64,000 nt of DNA from Saccharospirillum sp. (GCA_018402545.1 JAGYIL010000001.1:2108001-2172000); one strand, 5' to 3'. Positions 40,488 to 50,604 are shown, numbered from the stretch's first letter. Notes: generated by a model from the sequence alone, not told the origin. Program-made: numbers and translations.

Positions 40488-42638
40488 TCACCCTTTGTGG
40501 TGAAAGTGCCAGCATTGATGCGGCCGTGAGCGTTTGAAATCGAATGGAATCGACACCTGAGTCACGTCCTTGACGTCATACAAAGCCTGCAATTCCGGAT
40601 CCAGCTTGAACTTGCGGAAGTTGTTGGAAAATATCAGCACACCGTCGCTGGCCAGTGAGTTCATGGCCGCTCGGATCAGGCCCGGGTGATCCCGCTGTAT
40701 GTCCAGGGTATCCGTCATGCGGGCCGAATTACTGAACGTTGGCGGGTCCATGAAAATCAGATCAAAGGTCTCGTTGTTTTCTTCGATCCAGGTCATGCAG
40801 TCGGCCTGGATAAAGCGATGATGGCCCGATACCTGACCACCATTGTGGCGCAAATTGTCTTTCGCCCAGTTCAGATAGGTGCGTGACAGATCCACACTGG
40901 TTGTGCTGCTGGCACCGCCCACCAGGGCATGGGCCGTTGCCGCGCCGGTATAGCTGAACAAATTCAGGAAGCGCTTGCCCTTAGCATGCTGCTGAATCCA
41001 GAGCCGTGTTGGTCTGTGATCCAGAAACACTCCAGTATCGAGATAATCCCTGAGGTTGATCTGCAAATTAACGCCGTGTTCGGCAATGGTGAAGACGTCT
41101 CCCGCACTGTCTTTTCGTTCGTATTGCTGTTTGCCGCGTTGCCGCTGGCGCTGCTTGAGCACAGTACGCTCAGCGGGCACCCCGGTTACGTCTGCCAGCA
41201 CCGCCAAAGCATGCATCAGGCGTTGTCGGGCTTTCTCTTCGGGTATTTCCTTGGGCGGCGCGTATTCCTGAACGTGCAGACTGTCGCCGTAACAGTCGAT
41301 GGCGATGGCAAATTCGGGCAGATCAGCATCGTACAAGCGGTAGGCTTCTATGTTTTCCTTTTTGAGCCACTTTTGCCGTAATTTCAGATTTTTTAACAGA
41401 CGATTGCGCAAAGCGTCATCCTGCGCCACCTGCTGGCTGGGCTGATGGGCGGTCCGGTCACCGACTGGAAATACATAGAGGTGGGTTTCTATCGGGCCGT
41501 TGAAAAAGCGCAGTTTCTCGGCGGCTCGCAACCCGGTTTCCCGAGCCAGAACGGTATCGGAGGTCAGCAACGCCACCGTCCAGTCAGCCAGCTCGGTCTG
41601 AGCCAGATTGCCCAGTTTCAGGTACAGCGACAGCAGCTCAGGTTTGTTACCCAGGCGTTCGCCATAGGGCGGATTGGTCACCACCAGCCCGGGTTTGAGT
41701 GCCAGGTGCGTTGGCCGCGACCACTCGGCCAGTGGCTTGTGATAACAGCGCGTCTGGCGACTGAGACCTAGCCGCTCCAGGGTTTCATTGGCACGGGCAA
41801 CCACCCCGCCATCGGCATCGTACCCCAGTACCGGCACCATGGCGGCTTCACCGTCCTGACGTCTGACGCGCGCCTCGCCCAGCAAGGTATTCCAGGCTGC
41901 CCGGTCATGCCCGAGCCAGCCTTCAAAGCCAAACCGCGGGCGCAACAACCCCGGGGCAAAGTCGGCGGCGATCATCGCCGCTTCGATTACCAGAGTGCCC
42001 GAGCCACACAACGGATCGATGAAACTTTCTCCGGCCCGGACTCGCTCCGGCCAGCCGGTGGCTAACAGCAACGCCGCCGCCAGGTTCTCCTTCAATGGGG
42101 CCGGACCGGTCGCCCGGCGGTAGCCGCGCCGATGCAGCGAATCGCCGGACAGATCCAGCGCCAGATCGATGCGCTTGCGGCCTATCAGTACAACGACGCT
42201 GATGTCCGGTGCATCCCGGTCAACATCCGGGCGCACGCCATGGCGTTCGCGCATCTGGTCGACAATAAAATCCTTAACCTTCTGCCCGCCATACCGTGAG
42301 TCGTCAATACCCGGCAAGTGCCCCTGAAAATCCACTCTGAGCGTGCCCGAGGGCCGCACATGCTGGTCCCAGTCGATGCTGTCAACCAGTGCCTTGAGCC
42401 CGTCCATGCTCATCTCATCTGTCTGCCCCAGTGGCAAATAGATCCGGTTGGCAAGCCGGCTCCAGAGACACAGGCGATAGGCCTCCAGCAACGGGGCGTC
42501 AAGCGCCATGCCCCGGGCCCAGTCGCGCGGCACCACACCGGTTAGGTCGGTAATTTCCCGCTTGAGCAAGGCATGAAAACCGTTCGGGCAAGTGATCCAG
42601 ATTTCGTTGTGCGGCGTTTGAACAGCGTCTGAAGGCAT
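40488..42638 (-). CDS. rlmL: Bifunctional 23S rRNA methyltransferase RlmKL
   Basis: Makes m2G2445 and m7G2069 in 23S rRNA (716 aa). An N-terminal THUMP domain (about 45-155) leads into the RlmL methyltransferase with DPLCGSGTLVIEAA and NPPYGER (about 190-385). The second half is the RlmK domain, with LNLFSYTGAATAHA and MDPPTFSNS. Both active sites look intact. It lies about 300 bases upstream of and divergent from rmf, as in Pseudomonas. Confidence 0.95.
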   Translation of the reverse strand: MPSDAVQTPHNEIWITCPNGFHALLKREITDLTGVVPRDWARGMALDAPLLEAYRLCLWSRLANRIYLPLGQTDEMSMDGLKALVDSIDWDQHVRPSGTLRVDFQGHLPGIDDSRYGGQKVKDFIVDQMRERHGVRPDVDRDAPDISVVVLIGRKRIDLALDLSGDSLHRRGYRRATGPAPLKENLAAALLLATGWPERVRAGESFIDPLCGSGTLVIEAAMIAADFAPGLLRPRFGFEGWLGHDRAAWNTLLGEARVRRQDGEAAMVPVLGYDADGGVVARANETLERLGLSRQTRCYHKPLAEWSRPTHLALKPGLVVTNPPYGERLGNKPELLSLYLKLGNLAQTELADWTVALLTSDTVLARETGLRAAEKLRFFNGPIETHLYVFPVGDRTAHQPSQQVAQDDALRNRLLKNLKLRQKWLKKENIEAYRLYDADLPEFAIAIDCYGDSLHVQEYAPPKEIPEEKARQRLMHALAVLADVTGVPAERTVLKQRQRQRGKQQYERKDSAGDVFTIAEHGVNLQINLRDYLDTGVFLDHRPTRLWIQQHAKGKRFLNLFSYTGAATAHALVGGASSTTSVDLSRTYLNWAKDNLRHNGGQVSGHHRFIQADCMTWIEENNETFDLIFMDPPTFSNSARMTDTLDIQRDHPGLIRAAMNSLASDGVLIFSNNFRKFKLDPELQALYDVKDVTQVSIPFDFKRSRPHQCWHFHHKG

Positions 42639-42933
42639 GGTTAGACAAAATCTCTATAAAAAAACAAAAATGACTGCCGGGAGTTTATTAAAACCCACGA
42701 ACAGGGTTAGATGGCTCGCCTTACAACACCGATTCCAGAGCAGTGTTGCAATTACAACCACCATTTTATGACATCGAGCACTTAAAACGAGGTTTTTTAG
42801 ACTGAATTGGTCATCGACACCGGTGGCCATCTTTCGATACAACAGTACCAGAAGGATAGTCGTAATAAGAGCTTCACAGCGCTCGGCTCGGATGGCCGGG
42901 TTTAATCCCATGGACTGAAAGAGAGGTCTATTT

Positions 42934-43149
42934 ATGAAGCGACAAAAACGTGACCCGCTAGGACGTGCTTATCAAAAAGGCTATATGGCTGGTCTTGAGG
43001 GTAGATCCAAAAGTTTATGTCCCGACGGCAAACCCGAGGTCCATCAGGAGTGGATGAACGGGTGGCGCGAAGGACGATCCGATCAGTGGGATGGTTTCAC
43101 AGGCGTACGCGGTGTACACCGTATCAACGAAGTACTGATGCCCCACTGA
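42934..43149 (+). CDS. rmf: Ribosome modulation factor
   Basis: Binds 70S ribosomes in stationary phase or stress and drives formation of inactive 100S dimers. The first 48 residues match the E. coli protein (MKRQKRDPLGRAYQKGY, GRSK, WMNGWREGR). The 71-aa length includes a C-terminal extension like that of Pseudomonas RMF. GAGAGG precedes the ATG. The 295-base upstream gap is AT-rich near rlmL and should hold the growth-phase promoter, but I cannot single it out. It ends in a clear terminator. Confidence 0.94.
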   Translation: MKRQKRDPLGRAYQKGYMAGLEGRSKSLCPDGKPEVHQEWMNGWREGRSDQWDGFTGVRGVHRINEVLMPH

Positions 43150-43182
43150 CCCTTGTCATCCAACACTAACTACCCTTGACTC

Positions 43183-43211
43183 AAAAGCCGGCCATTCTGC
43201 CGGCTTTTTTG
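43183..43211 (+). terminator. Terminator downstream of rmf
   Basis: AAAAGCCGGC and GCCGGCTTTT form a 10-bp stem with a 6-base loop followed by TTTTTTG. A textbook intrinsic terminator, 34 bases after the rmf stop; it may also work for the minus strand. Confidence 0.93.
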
Positions 43212-43271
43212 TGCCCTTTTTGCGGCCCTGGCTAAACGTTCAGGTCGCTCACTCCCCTTTAACAACCACAC

Positions 43272-44297
43272 TCAGCCTTGTTCAGCCTGAGACAAAGAAG
43301 CCTGCACACAGTCCCGAACCAGGCCCGGCCCCTGGTAAATGAACCCACTGTAGATTTGAACCAGATCGGCGCCGGCGTCCCACTTTTTCCGGGCATCGGC
43401 AGCAGAGCAGATGCCGCCAACGCCAATGATGGGTACCTGCGCTGGCAGCACCTCGCGCAGTTGTGTCAGCACCCGGGTCGATGACTCGAGCAAGGGGGCG
43501 CCGCTCAGGCCACCAGTTTCCTCTGCATGGGGGTGGCCCACAACGGCATCGCGCGCCAGGGTGGTGTTGGTCGCTACCACACCATCAATGTCGAACTCTG
43601 CCAGGGCCCGGGCCACACTCTGCACTTCATCGGCAGTCATATCCGGGGCGATCTTGATCAGCAGGGGCTTGAAGCCATGAATCGCCGTTAAGCGTTGCTG
43701 CCGTTCCTTGAGCCCTGCCAGCAAACGGGTCAGGGCCTCGCCAAACTGAAGATTGCGCAGCCCGGGGGTATTCGGTGACGACACATTCACCACCACGTAG
43801 TGCGCATGGGCGTATACCTTGTCGAGGCAGGTGAGGTAATCGCTCAGAGCGTCTTCTTCCGGGGTGTCCTTGTTCTTGCCGATATTGATGCCAATAACCC
43901 CCCGGAAGTGGCTGCGTTTAACCCGCTCCACCAGATAGTCGACACCCTTGTTGTTGAAGCCCATCCGGTTAATGATTGCCTGATGCTCAGGCAACCGAAA
44001 CAGTCGCGGCTGAGGATTACCGGGTTGCGGCCGTGGTGTTACCGTGCCCACTTCAACAAAGCCGAAGCCGAGGGTCCCCAGCGCATCTAGATAATCGGCA
44101 TTCTTGTCAAGCCCGGCGGCCAAACCGACCGGGTTGTCGAAATCTATGCCCCACAACGTTGTCCGCCGGCCTTCCGGTTTCTTGCTGAACGCGCCCAATA
44201 CCCCCAGCCGCTGCAAGGCACCCAACCCATCGAGACTGAGATCGTGGGAGGTTTCCGGGCTAAGGGTAAACAAGGCACGGCGGATCAGGTTATACAT
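43272..44297 (-). CDS. pyrD: Dihydroorotate dehydrogenase (quinone), class 2
   Basis: Membrane-associated flavoenzyme that oxidises dihydroorotate to orotate with quinone in pyrimidine synthesis (341 aa). The N-terminal helical pair (about 1-38) is the class 2 membrane-binding extension. FMN motifs include GLAAGLDKN and IGVGGI, and the catalytic Ser174 lies in [11 protein letters not shown]. Convergent with rmf and upstream of no obvious partner. Confidence 0.96.
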   Translation of the reverse strand: MYNLIRRALFTLSPETSHDLSLDGLGALQRLGVLGAFSKKPEGRRTTLWGIDFDNPVGLAAGLDKNADYLDALGTLGFGFVEVGTVTPRPQPGNPQPRLFRLPEHQAIINRMGFNNKGVDYLVERVKRSHFRGVIGINIGKNKDTPEEDALSDYLTCLDKVYAHAHYVVVNVSSPNTPGLRNLQFGEALTRLLAGLKERQQRLTAIHGFKPLLIKIAPDMTADEVQSVARALAEFDIDGVVATNTTLARDAVVGHPHAEETGGLSGAPLLESSTRVLTQLREVLPAQVPIIGVGGICSAADARKKWDAGADLVQIYSGFIYQGPGLVRDCVQASLSQAEQG

Positions 44298-44373
44298 GGG
44301 CAGGCTCCGTTTTGGACGGCGCGCAGTATAGCACCGGCCCAGCCCAGACTTAAGAGCCGCCAGCGCGCTTCAA

Positions 44374-44598
44374 TCAGGCAATGCGTTTAACAGATACCAG
44401 CTTGTTGGCATCGTCAAATTCAATGCGAAAACTGCCGTGTATGCCGCTGCGGGTGACGAAGCGCTGCAGGATACTGGACGGGAAACGAACCCGCCGACCA
44501 TCACGCGCTTCGCACACCACCTGTGATACCTGCCCTTTGTAATGTCGCAGATAGTCATCTACTGAAATGTACAAGTCCACAATGAGGTGCTGCGCCAT
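44374..44598 (-). CDS. DUF2835 family protein
   Basis: A 74-aa protein of unknown function, typical of DUF2835: LYISVDDYLRHYKGQV at the start, RRVRFPSSILQRFVTRSGIHG and FRIEFDDANKL later, each shown as short core pieces here. It is soluble and mixed alpha/beta in look. It is a single gene between pyrD and the glutamate dehydrogenase. The family occurs mainly in marine gammaproteobacteria and pseudomonads. Confidence 0.85.
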   Translation of the reverse strand: MAQHLIVDLYISVDDYLRHYKGQVSQVVCEARDGRRVRFPSSILQRFVTRSGIHGSFRIEFDDANKLVSVKRIA

Positions 44599-44692
44599 GC
44601 AGAACGGGTCTCCGGGGGTGTCGGGATCGGTGAAGGGTGTTCAGACGTTGATTATGCTGACTTTCAATGCGCACACAAGCTGGCCTTTATCA

Positions 44693-44720
44693 AAAAAGGC
44701 TCCCGGGGGAGCCTTTTTCA
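44693..44720. terminator. Terminator downstream of glutamate dehydrogenase
   Basis: AAAAAGGCTCC and GGAGCCTTTTT form an 11-bp stem around a 4-base loop. A and T runs on both sides make it potentially bidirectional; on the minus strand it ends the large dehydrogenase transcript. Confidence 0.92.
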
Positions 44721-44747
44721 AACTGCCTTCTGCTTACGCTTGTTGCT

Positions 44748-47700
44748 TCAGAGTTCTGGCATCGTTGCCTGTGACAGATCCAGCAATTCGCGAATCGCAA
44801 CACTGTACATGCTGAATTCGGGTTCATTGACAGCCCGAATTTCACTCATCATTCGTAACCAGCGCTCTACCAAAATGGTATTGCGTTCCAGCCATTCAGA
44901 GACCACCGGTTCCAGCTCGCTGCCCTTCTCCATTTGCGCAAACAGCCCCTGGGTAATGCGTCGTTGCTGCCATTCCAGATCGTCCCGGAATGACTCCCGG
45001 GCCATGGCCTGCCAGTGCGTATTGACACTGAGGCTGTTGACCTGGTCGGCAAAGTTATCCAGTTCCAGTGCATCGCCGACCCGGAAGTAACCCTGGGCAA
45101 CCAGCATAGGATCGCGCTCCTGGGTCTGTGCCACGGCGATGACCCCCAGGGTCGTGTACAGAATTTCGGACGCACAAACTCGACGTGCCACGTCGGCCGG
45201 AATCCCCTGCTCTTCCAGCGCTGCCGCTTCTTTCAGCCAATTCTCTTTTTGCTCTTCAGGCAACAGCGTCTCCAGCGCATCAATCATCCGTTCTACCGGC
45301 TCCCGATACAAACTGATGACGTTGCTGATGTCGATTCCGGTGCGGTAATTCTTCACCAGCCAGCGGCTGGCTCGCCGAACCATACGGGCGGTGCGTAACA
45401 TCAGCTGACTTTGCAGCTCGCACGGAATCTGATGATCCAGAGCTTCGATCTGATCCCACAGTCCATGCAACCCGAAGATATCCCGCGCTGCCACATACGC
45501 TTTGGCCGCTTCGACGGGCGATGCGCCGGTGCTTTCCTGAAGCCGGTTGAAGTAGGCGATACCCATGTAGTTGAAGATGTCATTGGCCACCTGGGTGGCG
45601 ACAATTTCCGACTTCAACCGGTGCTGGCGCATCGGCCCTTCGAACTTTTTGAGCATTTTTTCAGGAAAAACGGTCGCTACCGCGTCTTCCAGGTAAGCAT
45701 CTTCAGCGACGTTTTCGCGAATCAGCTGCTCTTTCAGATCCCCCTTCACATAGGAAATCAGCACAGACAGCTCAGGCCGCGTCAGTCCCAGGCCGCGTGT
45801 CTTGCGCTCCGTAATGTCGTCATCCGAGGGCAAAAACTCGAGAGAGCGATTCAATTTTCCGGCGGCTTCCATGGAATTGATCAGACGGCGGTATTCTTCC
45901 ACACGCCGGCTCGACTCGGTAAACGCCAGACCCAGCGCCTGGGTTTGGCGATAGTTATTGCGCAAGACCAGACGGGATACATCTTCGGTCTGCTTGAACA
46001 GCCATTCATTACGCTGCTTGACAGTCAGGTCTCCATTGGCGACCAGGTCGTCCAGCAGGATCTTCATATTAACTTCGTGGTCAGAACAATCGACACCACC
46101 GGCATTGTCGATAAAATCGGTAAAGCAGCGCCCGCCGTTCAGGTTGAACTCTACCCGCCCCAACTGACTGAAACCCAGGTTGCCCCCTTCGCCAATCACC
46201 TTGCAGCGCAACTCGTTGCCGTTGACCCGCAACGCATCGTTGGCCTTGTCGCCGATGTCGGTGTGGTTTTCATGACTGGCTTTAACGTAGGTACCAATAC
46301 CGCCATTCCACAGCAGATCTACCGGCGCCCTGAGCATGGCACTGATCAGGTCGTTCGGGGATATCTTCGACTTGCTGATGCCAAACACCGCCTTCATTTC
46401 CTTGGAAACCGGAATCGATTTGGCCGTTCGGCTGAAGATACCGCCCCCTTTGGAAATCAGCGACGCATCATAGTCTTCCCAGCTTGAACGGGGCAGGTCG
46501 AACAAGCGCTGCCGTTCGGCATAACTCGCCGCGGCATCGGGTTCGGGGTCCACAAAAATATGCAGGTGGTTAAAGGCACCCACCAGCTTCAACGTTTGCG
46601 AACGCAGCAGGCCGTTGCCAAAAACATCGCCGGCCATATCACCGATGCCGACCACGCTGATCGGGTCTTTCTGGACATCCAACCCCAACTCACGAAAATG
46701 ACGCTGTACGCTGACCCAGGCACCCCGGGCGGTGATGCCCATTTTCTTGTGGTCATACCCATTACTGCCGCCTGAGGCAAAGGCATCTCCCAGCCAGAAG
46801 TCGTATTCGTCGGCGACCGCATTGGCGATGTCAGAGAAGGTGGCGGTGCCTTTGTCGGCGGCGACAACCAGATAAGGGTCGTCTTCGTCGTAGCGCACGA
46901 CGTTCTCGGGGGCAATCAACTCACCTTCTTTGAGGTTGTCGGTGACGTCCAGCAACGCCCGAATAAAGGTTTTATAGCAGGCGATGCCTTCGCGCATAAA
47001 GGCTTCGCGATCACCGTCCAATGGGAGTTGTTTGGCAACGAATCCGCCTTTGGCACCCACGGGTACAATAACCGCGTTCTTAACCTGTTGTGCCTTGACC
47101 AGCCCCAGCACTTCGGTTCGGAAATCTTCAATCCGGTCGGACCAGCGCAGTCCACCACGCGCTACCTTGCCACCACGCAAGTGCACACCTTCGACGCGGG
47201 GTGAGTAGACAAAGATCTCAAACATCGGCCTCGGCAAGGGAATACCGCTGATTTTGGCCGGGTTCAGTTTGAAGCTGATGTAATCCTTGCGGCGGCCAGG
47301 TTCATCTTCCTGATAGAAATTGGTGCGCAAGGTCGCTTTCATCAGTTCAACGTAGCGCCGCATGATGCGATCTTCGTTGATGTTGTTGACGCTCTCCAGT
47401 GACTGTTCAATGCCCTGCAACCACTTGTCGACCTGAGGTTTGCCTTTTTGTTTGGCCGGGCTGAACCGGGCCGAGAACAGCTCGGCCAGCATATCCGTGA
47501 TCTCGGTGTACTTGATCAGTGTATCGGCGATGTATTCCTGTGACAGGCCAAAGCGCAGCTGCTTCATGTAATGCGCGTAGGCACGCAACATGGCGACTTC
47601 GCGCCAGGTTAAGCGGGCGCGCAATATCAGCTGGTTGTAGGCGTCGTTTTCAGCCCGGCCATTCCAGATATTGATAAAGGCCCGGGAGAACTCATCGCGG

Positions 47701-49565
47701 TATTTGGCCGGATCAAGGTCCGGATCGGGCTCGTACAGCAGGGAAAAATCGTAGATCCAGGTGCAGCTGTCTTCCCCGTAATTGATCTCGTAGGGGTATT
47801 CGTCGATGACCTTAAGCCCCAGGTTCTCCAGAACCGGAATCAGGTCGGACAACAGCAATGCCGAGCCTTTGTTGAATATCTTCAGTTTCAGTTCACTGCC
47901 CGTCGGCTCCATCGACCGGTAAAAGCTGAGCGTGATGGGATCGGCATTGGTCGCGTTGAGCGATTCCATGCGCTGAATATCAGCAACCGCAACCCGGGCA
48001 CTGTATTGCTCACGGTAGCTGGCCGGGAAAGCCTCGACATAACGCTGATGAAAGCGCATCCCCTTTTCTTCACCAAACGACTCGATCAGCGCCTGTTGCA
48101 GTTCATCCGTCCAGCGACGGGCGATCTGAACAATGCGTTTTTCCAGAAGTTCGGTCGGCAATTCTTCGTCGATCGGGTGGCTCAGTTTGAACACAAACCG
48201 CGTTCGTGCCAGTACGGATTCACTGAAAAAGGTGGTGAAATCTGACCCTTCAACATCGAACTGTTCAACCAGCAAATCGTGCACCTGCTGCCGCAGTTGC
48301 GAATTGAAGATATCGCGCGGCATATAGACGATGGCGTTCAGGAACTTGCCATAGATATCCTTGCGCAGCAGCAACCGGATGCGCTTGCGTTCCTGAATGG
48401 CCAGCACATCCAGCGTCATGCTCAACAGGGTATCGACCGACGCCTGAATCAGCTCATCGCGCGGGAAGGTAAAGAGAATGGAAGCCAGCTCCTTGTAATT
48501 GTGGCCACCTTCGGCAAACCCGCTCTTTTCCAGAACCAGTTCAATTTTACGACGCACCACAGGTATATTGACCGGTGCCTCGTTGTAAACCGTCGAGGTG
48601 TAGAGACCCAGAAACCGGCGACCGCCAATCACTTCGCCCTTGTCATTAAAGTGTTTGACCAGCACATAGTCCGAATAGGCCGGGCGGTGAACATTGGCCC
48701 GGTGACCCGATTTGGAGAAAATCAGCAGTTCTTTTTCAAAGACATGAGAACGGCGGTGCTCGGACATTCCGGCAATGGTCTCGTCACGGCGTTTCGGGCT
48801 CTTCTTGAACAACCCAAGTGCACTGCCCTCCACCTGCTTAACCGTATCTCCCTCGACAACATATTCATCGTAGGCCAGGAAGGTGAAGTGGTTGTTGGCC
48901 AGCCACTTCATGAATACCTTGCCTTCATCGAGTTCCGAGGCATCAACCGGGTACTTCAGGGTGTTGAAGTCGCTGATGGCATCGCGGGTTTTCTGCAGAA
49001 TGGCTGTGTAATCGTCAACAACCCGCTCGACATCCTGAACCACGGAGCGAATTTCGCTCTCGATACGATCGCGCTCACTGGCGATGGTTGTGCGGTCTAC
49101 CTCAATCAGCAGCAGCAATTCCTGGGCACCCTTGCCCGTAAAGCCGCCAAATTGCCCGCTTTTGTTGCGCGATACAGCCAGGCTGGCGTGAAAAATGGTA
49201 TGAATATTGGCACCCAGGCGGTTCAGGGTGAGGCGAACAGAGTCGATAATGAACGGCAAATCCGAATGCAGAATGGACACAATGGTATGCGGCGACTGCC
49301 ACTCGTGCTCTTCGACATTGGGGTTGAATACGTTAACCAGCCCATGCTGTGCTTTCCCGCCCTGCAAGGTGCGCCACATTGAAACTACCAGACCGGCCAA
49401 GTCGGTCATTTCATAGGAAAGCAGGTCTTGCATTGATGCATGCTTGAACAGGGCATGAATCAGTGTCTTGAGATTATCACTGTGCTCTTTCGGGAAGTGG
49501 GGCTGAAGGCGGGCATGCAAGCTTTCAAGCAACTCACTTCGCTGATGAGACATGGTTTGCGTCAT
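44748..49565 (-). CDS. gdhB: NAD-specific glutamate dehydrogenase, large 180-kDa class
   Basis: Catabolic NAD-dependent glutamate dehydrogenase (1605 aa) converting glutamate to 2-oxoglutarate and ammonium. The N-terminal half carries ACT-like regulatory regions (for example HSDLPFIIDSVR). The catalytic core lies around residues 780-1150, with GGLRWSDR, VGAKGGFV and the NAD-binding VGIGDMAGDVFGNG. A long helical C-terminal domain follows. No frameshift. AGAGG precedes the ATG. The P. aeruginosa orthologue is arginine-induced and allosterically controlled; whether that applies here is unknown. Confidence 0.95.
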   Translation of the reverse strand: MTQTMSHQRSELLESLHARLQPHFPKEHSDNLKTLIHALFKHASMQDLLSYEMTDLAGLVVSMWRTLQGGKAQHGLVNVFNPNVEEHEWQSPHTIVSILHSDLPFIIDSVRLTLNRLGANIHTIFHASLAVSRNKSGQFGGFTGKGAQELLLLIEVDRTTIASERDRIESEIRSVVQDVERVVDDYTAILQKTRDAISDFNTLKYPVDASELDEGKVFMKWLANNHFTFLAYDEYVVEGDTVKQVEGSALGLFKKSPKRRDETIAGMSEHRRSHVFEKELLIFSKSGHRANVHRPAYSDYVLVKHFNDKGEVIGGRRFLGLYTSTVYNEAPVNIPVVRRKIELVLEKSGFAEGGHNYKELASILFTFPRDELIQASVDTLLSMTLDVLAIQERKRIRLLLRKDIYGKFLNAIVYMPRDIFNSQLRQQVHDLLVEQFDVEGSDFTTFFSESVLARTRFVFKLSHPIDEELPTELLEKRIVQIARRWTDELQQALIESFGEEKGMRFHQRYVEAFPASYREQYSARVAVADIQRMESLNATNADPITLSFYRSMEPTGSELKLKIFNKGSALLLSDLIPVLENLGLKVIDEYPYEINYGEDSCTWIYDFSLLYEPDPDLDPAKYRDEFSRAFINIWNGRAENDAYNQLILRARLTWREVAMLRAYAHYMKQLRFGLSQEYIADTLIKYTEITDMLAELFSARFSPAKQKGKPQVDKWLQGIEQSLESVNNINEDRIMRRYVELMKATLRTNFYQEDEPGRRKDYISFKLNPAKISGIPLPRPMFEIFVYSPRVEGVHLRGGKVARGGLRWSDRIEDFRTEVLGLVKAQQVKNAVIVPVGAKGGFVAKQLPLDGDREAFMREGIACYKTFIRALLDVTDNLKEGELIAPENVVRYDEDDPYLVVAADKGTATFSDIANAVADEYDFWLGDAFASGGSNGYDHKKMGITARGAWVSVQRHFRELGLDVQKDPISVVGIGDMAGDVFGNGLLRSQTLKLVGAFNHLHIFVDPEPDAAASYAERQRLFDLPRSSWEDYDASLISKGGGIFSRTAKSIPVSKEMKAVFGISKSKISPNDLISAMLRAPVDLLWNGGIGTYVKASHENHTDIGDKANDALRVNGNELRCKVIGEGGNLGFSQLGRVEFNLNGGRCFTDFIDNAGGVDCSDHEVNMKILLDDLVANGDLTVKQRNEWLFKQTEDVSRLVLRNNYRQTQALGLAFTESSRRVEEYRRLINSMEAAGKLNRSLEFLPSDDDITERKTRGLGLTRPELSVLISYVKGDLKEQLIRENVAEDAYLEDAVATVFPEKMLKKFEGPMRQHRLKSEIVATQVANDIFNYMGIAYFNRLQESTGASPVEAAKAYVAARDIFGLHGLWDQIEALDHQIPCELQSQLMLRTARMVRRASRWLVKNYRTGIDISNVISLYREPVERMIDALETLLPEEQKENWLKEAAALEEQGIPADVARRVCASEILYTTLGVIAVAQTQERDPMLVAQGYFRVGDALELDNFADQVNSLSVNTHWQAMARESFRDDLEWQQRRITQGLFAQMEKGSELEPVVSEWLERNTILVERWLRMMSEIRAVNEPEFSMYSVAIRELLDLSQATMPEL

Positions 49566-49834
49566 TGTTGGCCTCTGTTTTTCTTTTTAATGTCCGGCAA
49601 TGTCAGGCATTGCTCACTGTTGATTTGCAGGTAGTATGGGTTGTGCTGTGTCTGATTGATGATTTCGGGTGTTCGTTGGATACTATTGATACTAGTTGCA
49701 CCGGGCGTATTCTCTAGTAAACGACACCCCCTTTCACCCTGCCGGCCACCGTTTTACGGGGCTTTGTCGCATTGCAGGATGCAGGGTCGCATTTATGAAA
49801 TCTATTTGATAATACTGAAGTGAGAGACTGTATC

Positions 49835-50068
49835 ATGTCCGGTAAGACAGGTTCGACTGCTAATGACACCGAAAATCGTGCCAATAAATCGCGATGGTCG
49901 AAGTTACTGATTAGCCTGCTGGCTGGGCTGGTGGGTGTGCAGAGCGATAAAAACCGCGTCAGCGATTTTTCATCAGGCAGTATCTGGCCCTTTATCATCG
50001 GTGGCATCCTGTTCACCGTGCTGTTTGTGTTCAGCCTGATAGGTCTGGTTACCTTGCTGGCGCCCTGA
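49835..50068 (+). CDS. DUF2970 small membrane protein
   Basis: A 77-aa protein of the DUF2970 family, function unknown. A short polar N-terminus, then LLISLLAGLVGVQSDKNR, the hallmark GVQS-(D/E)KN-R-DF pattern, and a membrane span at about residues 47-74. ATG at 49835 follows GAGAG; an in-frame upstream codon at 49820 is rejected. It is divergent from gdhB and convergent with the 38-aa gene, sharing the terminator between them. The upstream 269 bases hold both divergent promoters but no gene. Confidence 0.8.
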   Translation: MSGKTGSTANDTENRANKSRWSKLLISLLAGLVGVQSDKNRVSDFSSGSIWPFIIGGILFTVLFVFSLIGLVTLLAP

Positions 50069-50093
50069 ACAGACTGCCCGCAAGCCACCTGCT

Positions 50094-50115
50094 AAAAAGG
50101 CCCTTTGCAGGGCCT
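50094..50115 (-). terminator. Terminator between the DUF2970 gene and the 38-aa gene
   Basis: AGGCCC and GGGCCT form a 6-bp GC-rich stem with a 6-base loop. The A run at 50094-50098 becomes a T run on the minus strand, so it best fits the end of the small minus-strand gene at 50150-50266. Confidence 0.75.
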
Positions 50116-50149
50116 CAGCGGCGATACATTGTGCAGAGCAAAGGTGCTA

Positions 50150-50266
50150 TCAGGTTGCGGTTGCAACCCAGTAGACCGCTGCAACTACAACGGTAGTGAC
50201 GATAATAACCGCCGCGATGGCATCCGCCTGAGCATCCGTCATGCCTGATTTCTTGGTTGTTGCCAT
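50150..50266 (-). CDS. 38-aa single-span membrane peptide, unknown family
   Basis: A short ORF starting MATTKKSGMTDAQADA and continuing into a Val/Ile/Ala-rich stretch (about residues 17-37, with VVVAAVYWVAT near the end). AAAAGGGG lies 9 bases before the ATG, a very strong ribosome binding site, and an intrinsic terminator follows 35 bases after the stop. The positive and polar N-terminus followed by one hydrophobic helix suggests a small inner-membrane protein with N-in topology. I do not recognise the family. It is convergent with the DUF2970 gene and divergent from cysI. Confidence 0.65.
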   Translation of the reverse strand: MATTKKSGMTDAQADAIAAVIIVTTVVVAAVYWVATAT

Positions 50267-50604
50267 AATTAAATTCCCCTTTTTGTTCTTTTTGTGAGCA
50301 TGTCTTTAGTGTGGCAGCATCCATCGTTCTGGTATGCCGAAGAGATGTTTTTACCATTCTGTCGCACTGCCTTTGCAGCCCATAGATCCCGGGCAACCAA
50401 TCCGGCGGAACCTCGTTACCCGGCCGCAGCCAGCGCTCTTGGACCAGAATGCTATTTACGCGAGCCATTTAATCGTCTATTGGACGTCGGTTCAAGCCGT
50501 CTCATATAACGGTATAGCATAAAATTATGAAATATAAATTGTTTATGGAATAAGAAGCTTTCTCTATAGTGTGATCCAACACCCTCATTGGATAGGCGGA
50601 CTGC
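50267..50604. other. Intergenic region upstream of cysI and the 38-aa gene
   Basis: About 340 bases with no accepted gene. The half nearest cysI is strongly AT-rich (50501-50570) and holds the candidate cysI promoter and CysB-like motif. The part nearest the 38-aa gene must contain its promoter and leader, but no convincing sigma-70 boxes stand out. Confidence 0.6.
50506..50570 (+). promoter_or_regulatory. Candidate CysB-dependent promoter of cysI
   Basis: TTTATG (50542-50547) and TATAGT (50565-50570) are 17 bases apart; the -10 is good and the -35 poor, as expected for an activator-dependent promoter. Upstream is an AT-rich tract beginning ATAACGGTAT (50506-50515), which resembles ATAACCTTAT upstream of cysH. 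CysB control is known for cysI homologues; this site is inference. Confidence 0.4.

Noticed and set aside
45411-49382. Long antisense ORFs within the glutamate dehydrogenase gene
   Set aside because: Same strand-shadow effect; the dehydrogenase frame is unbroken and clearly real.
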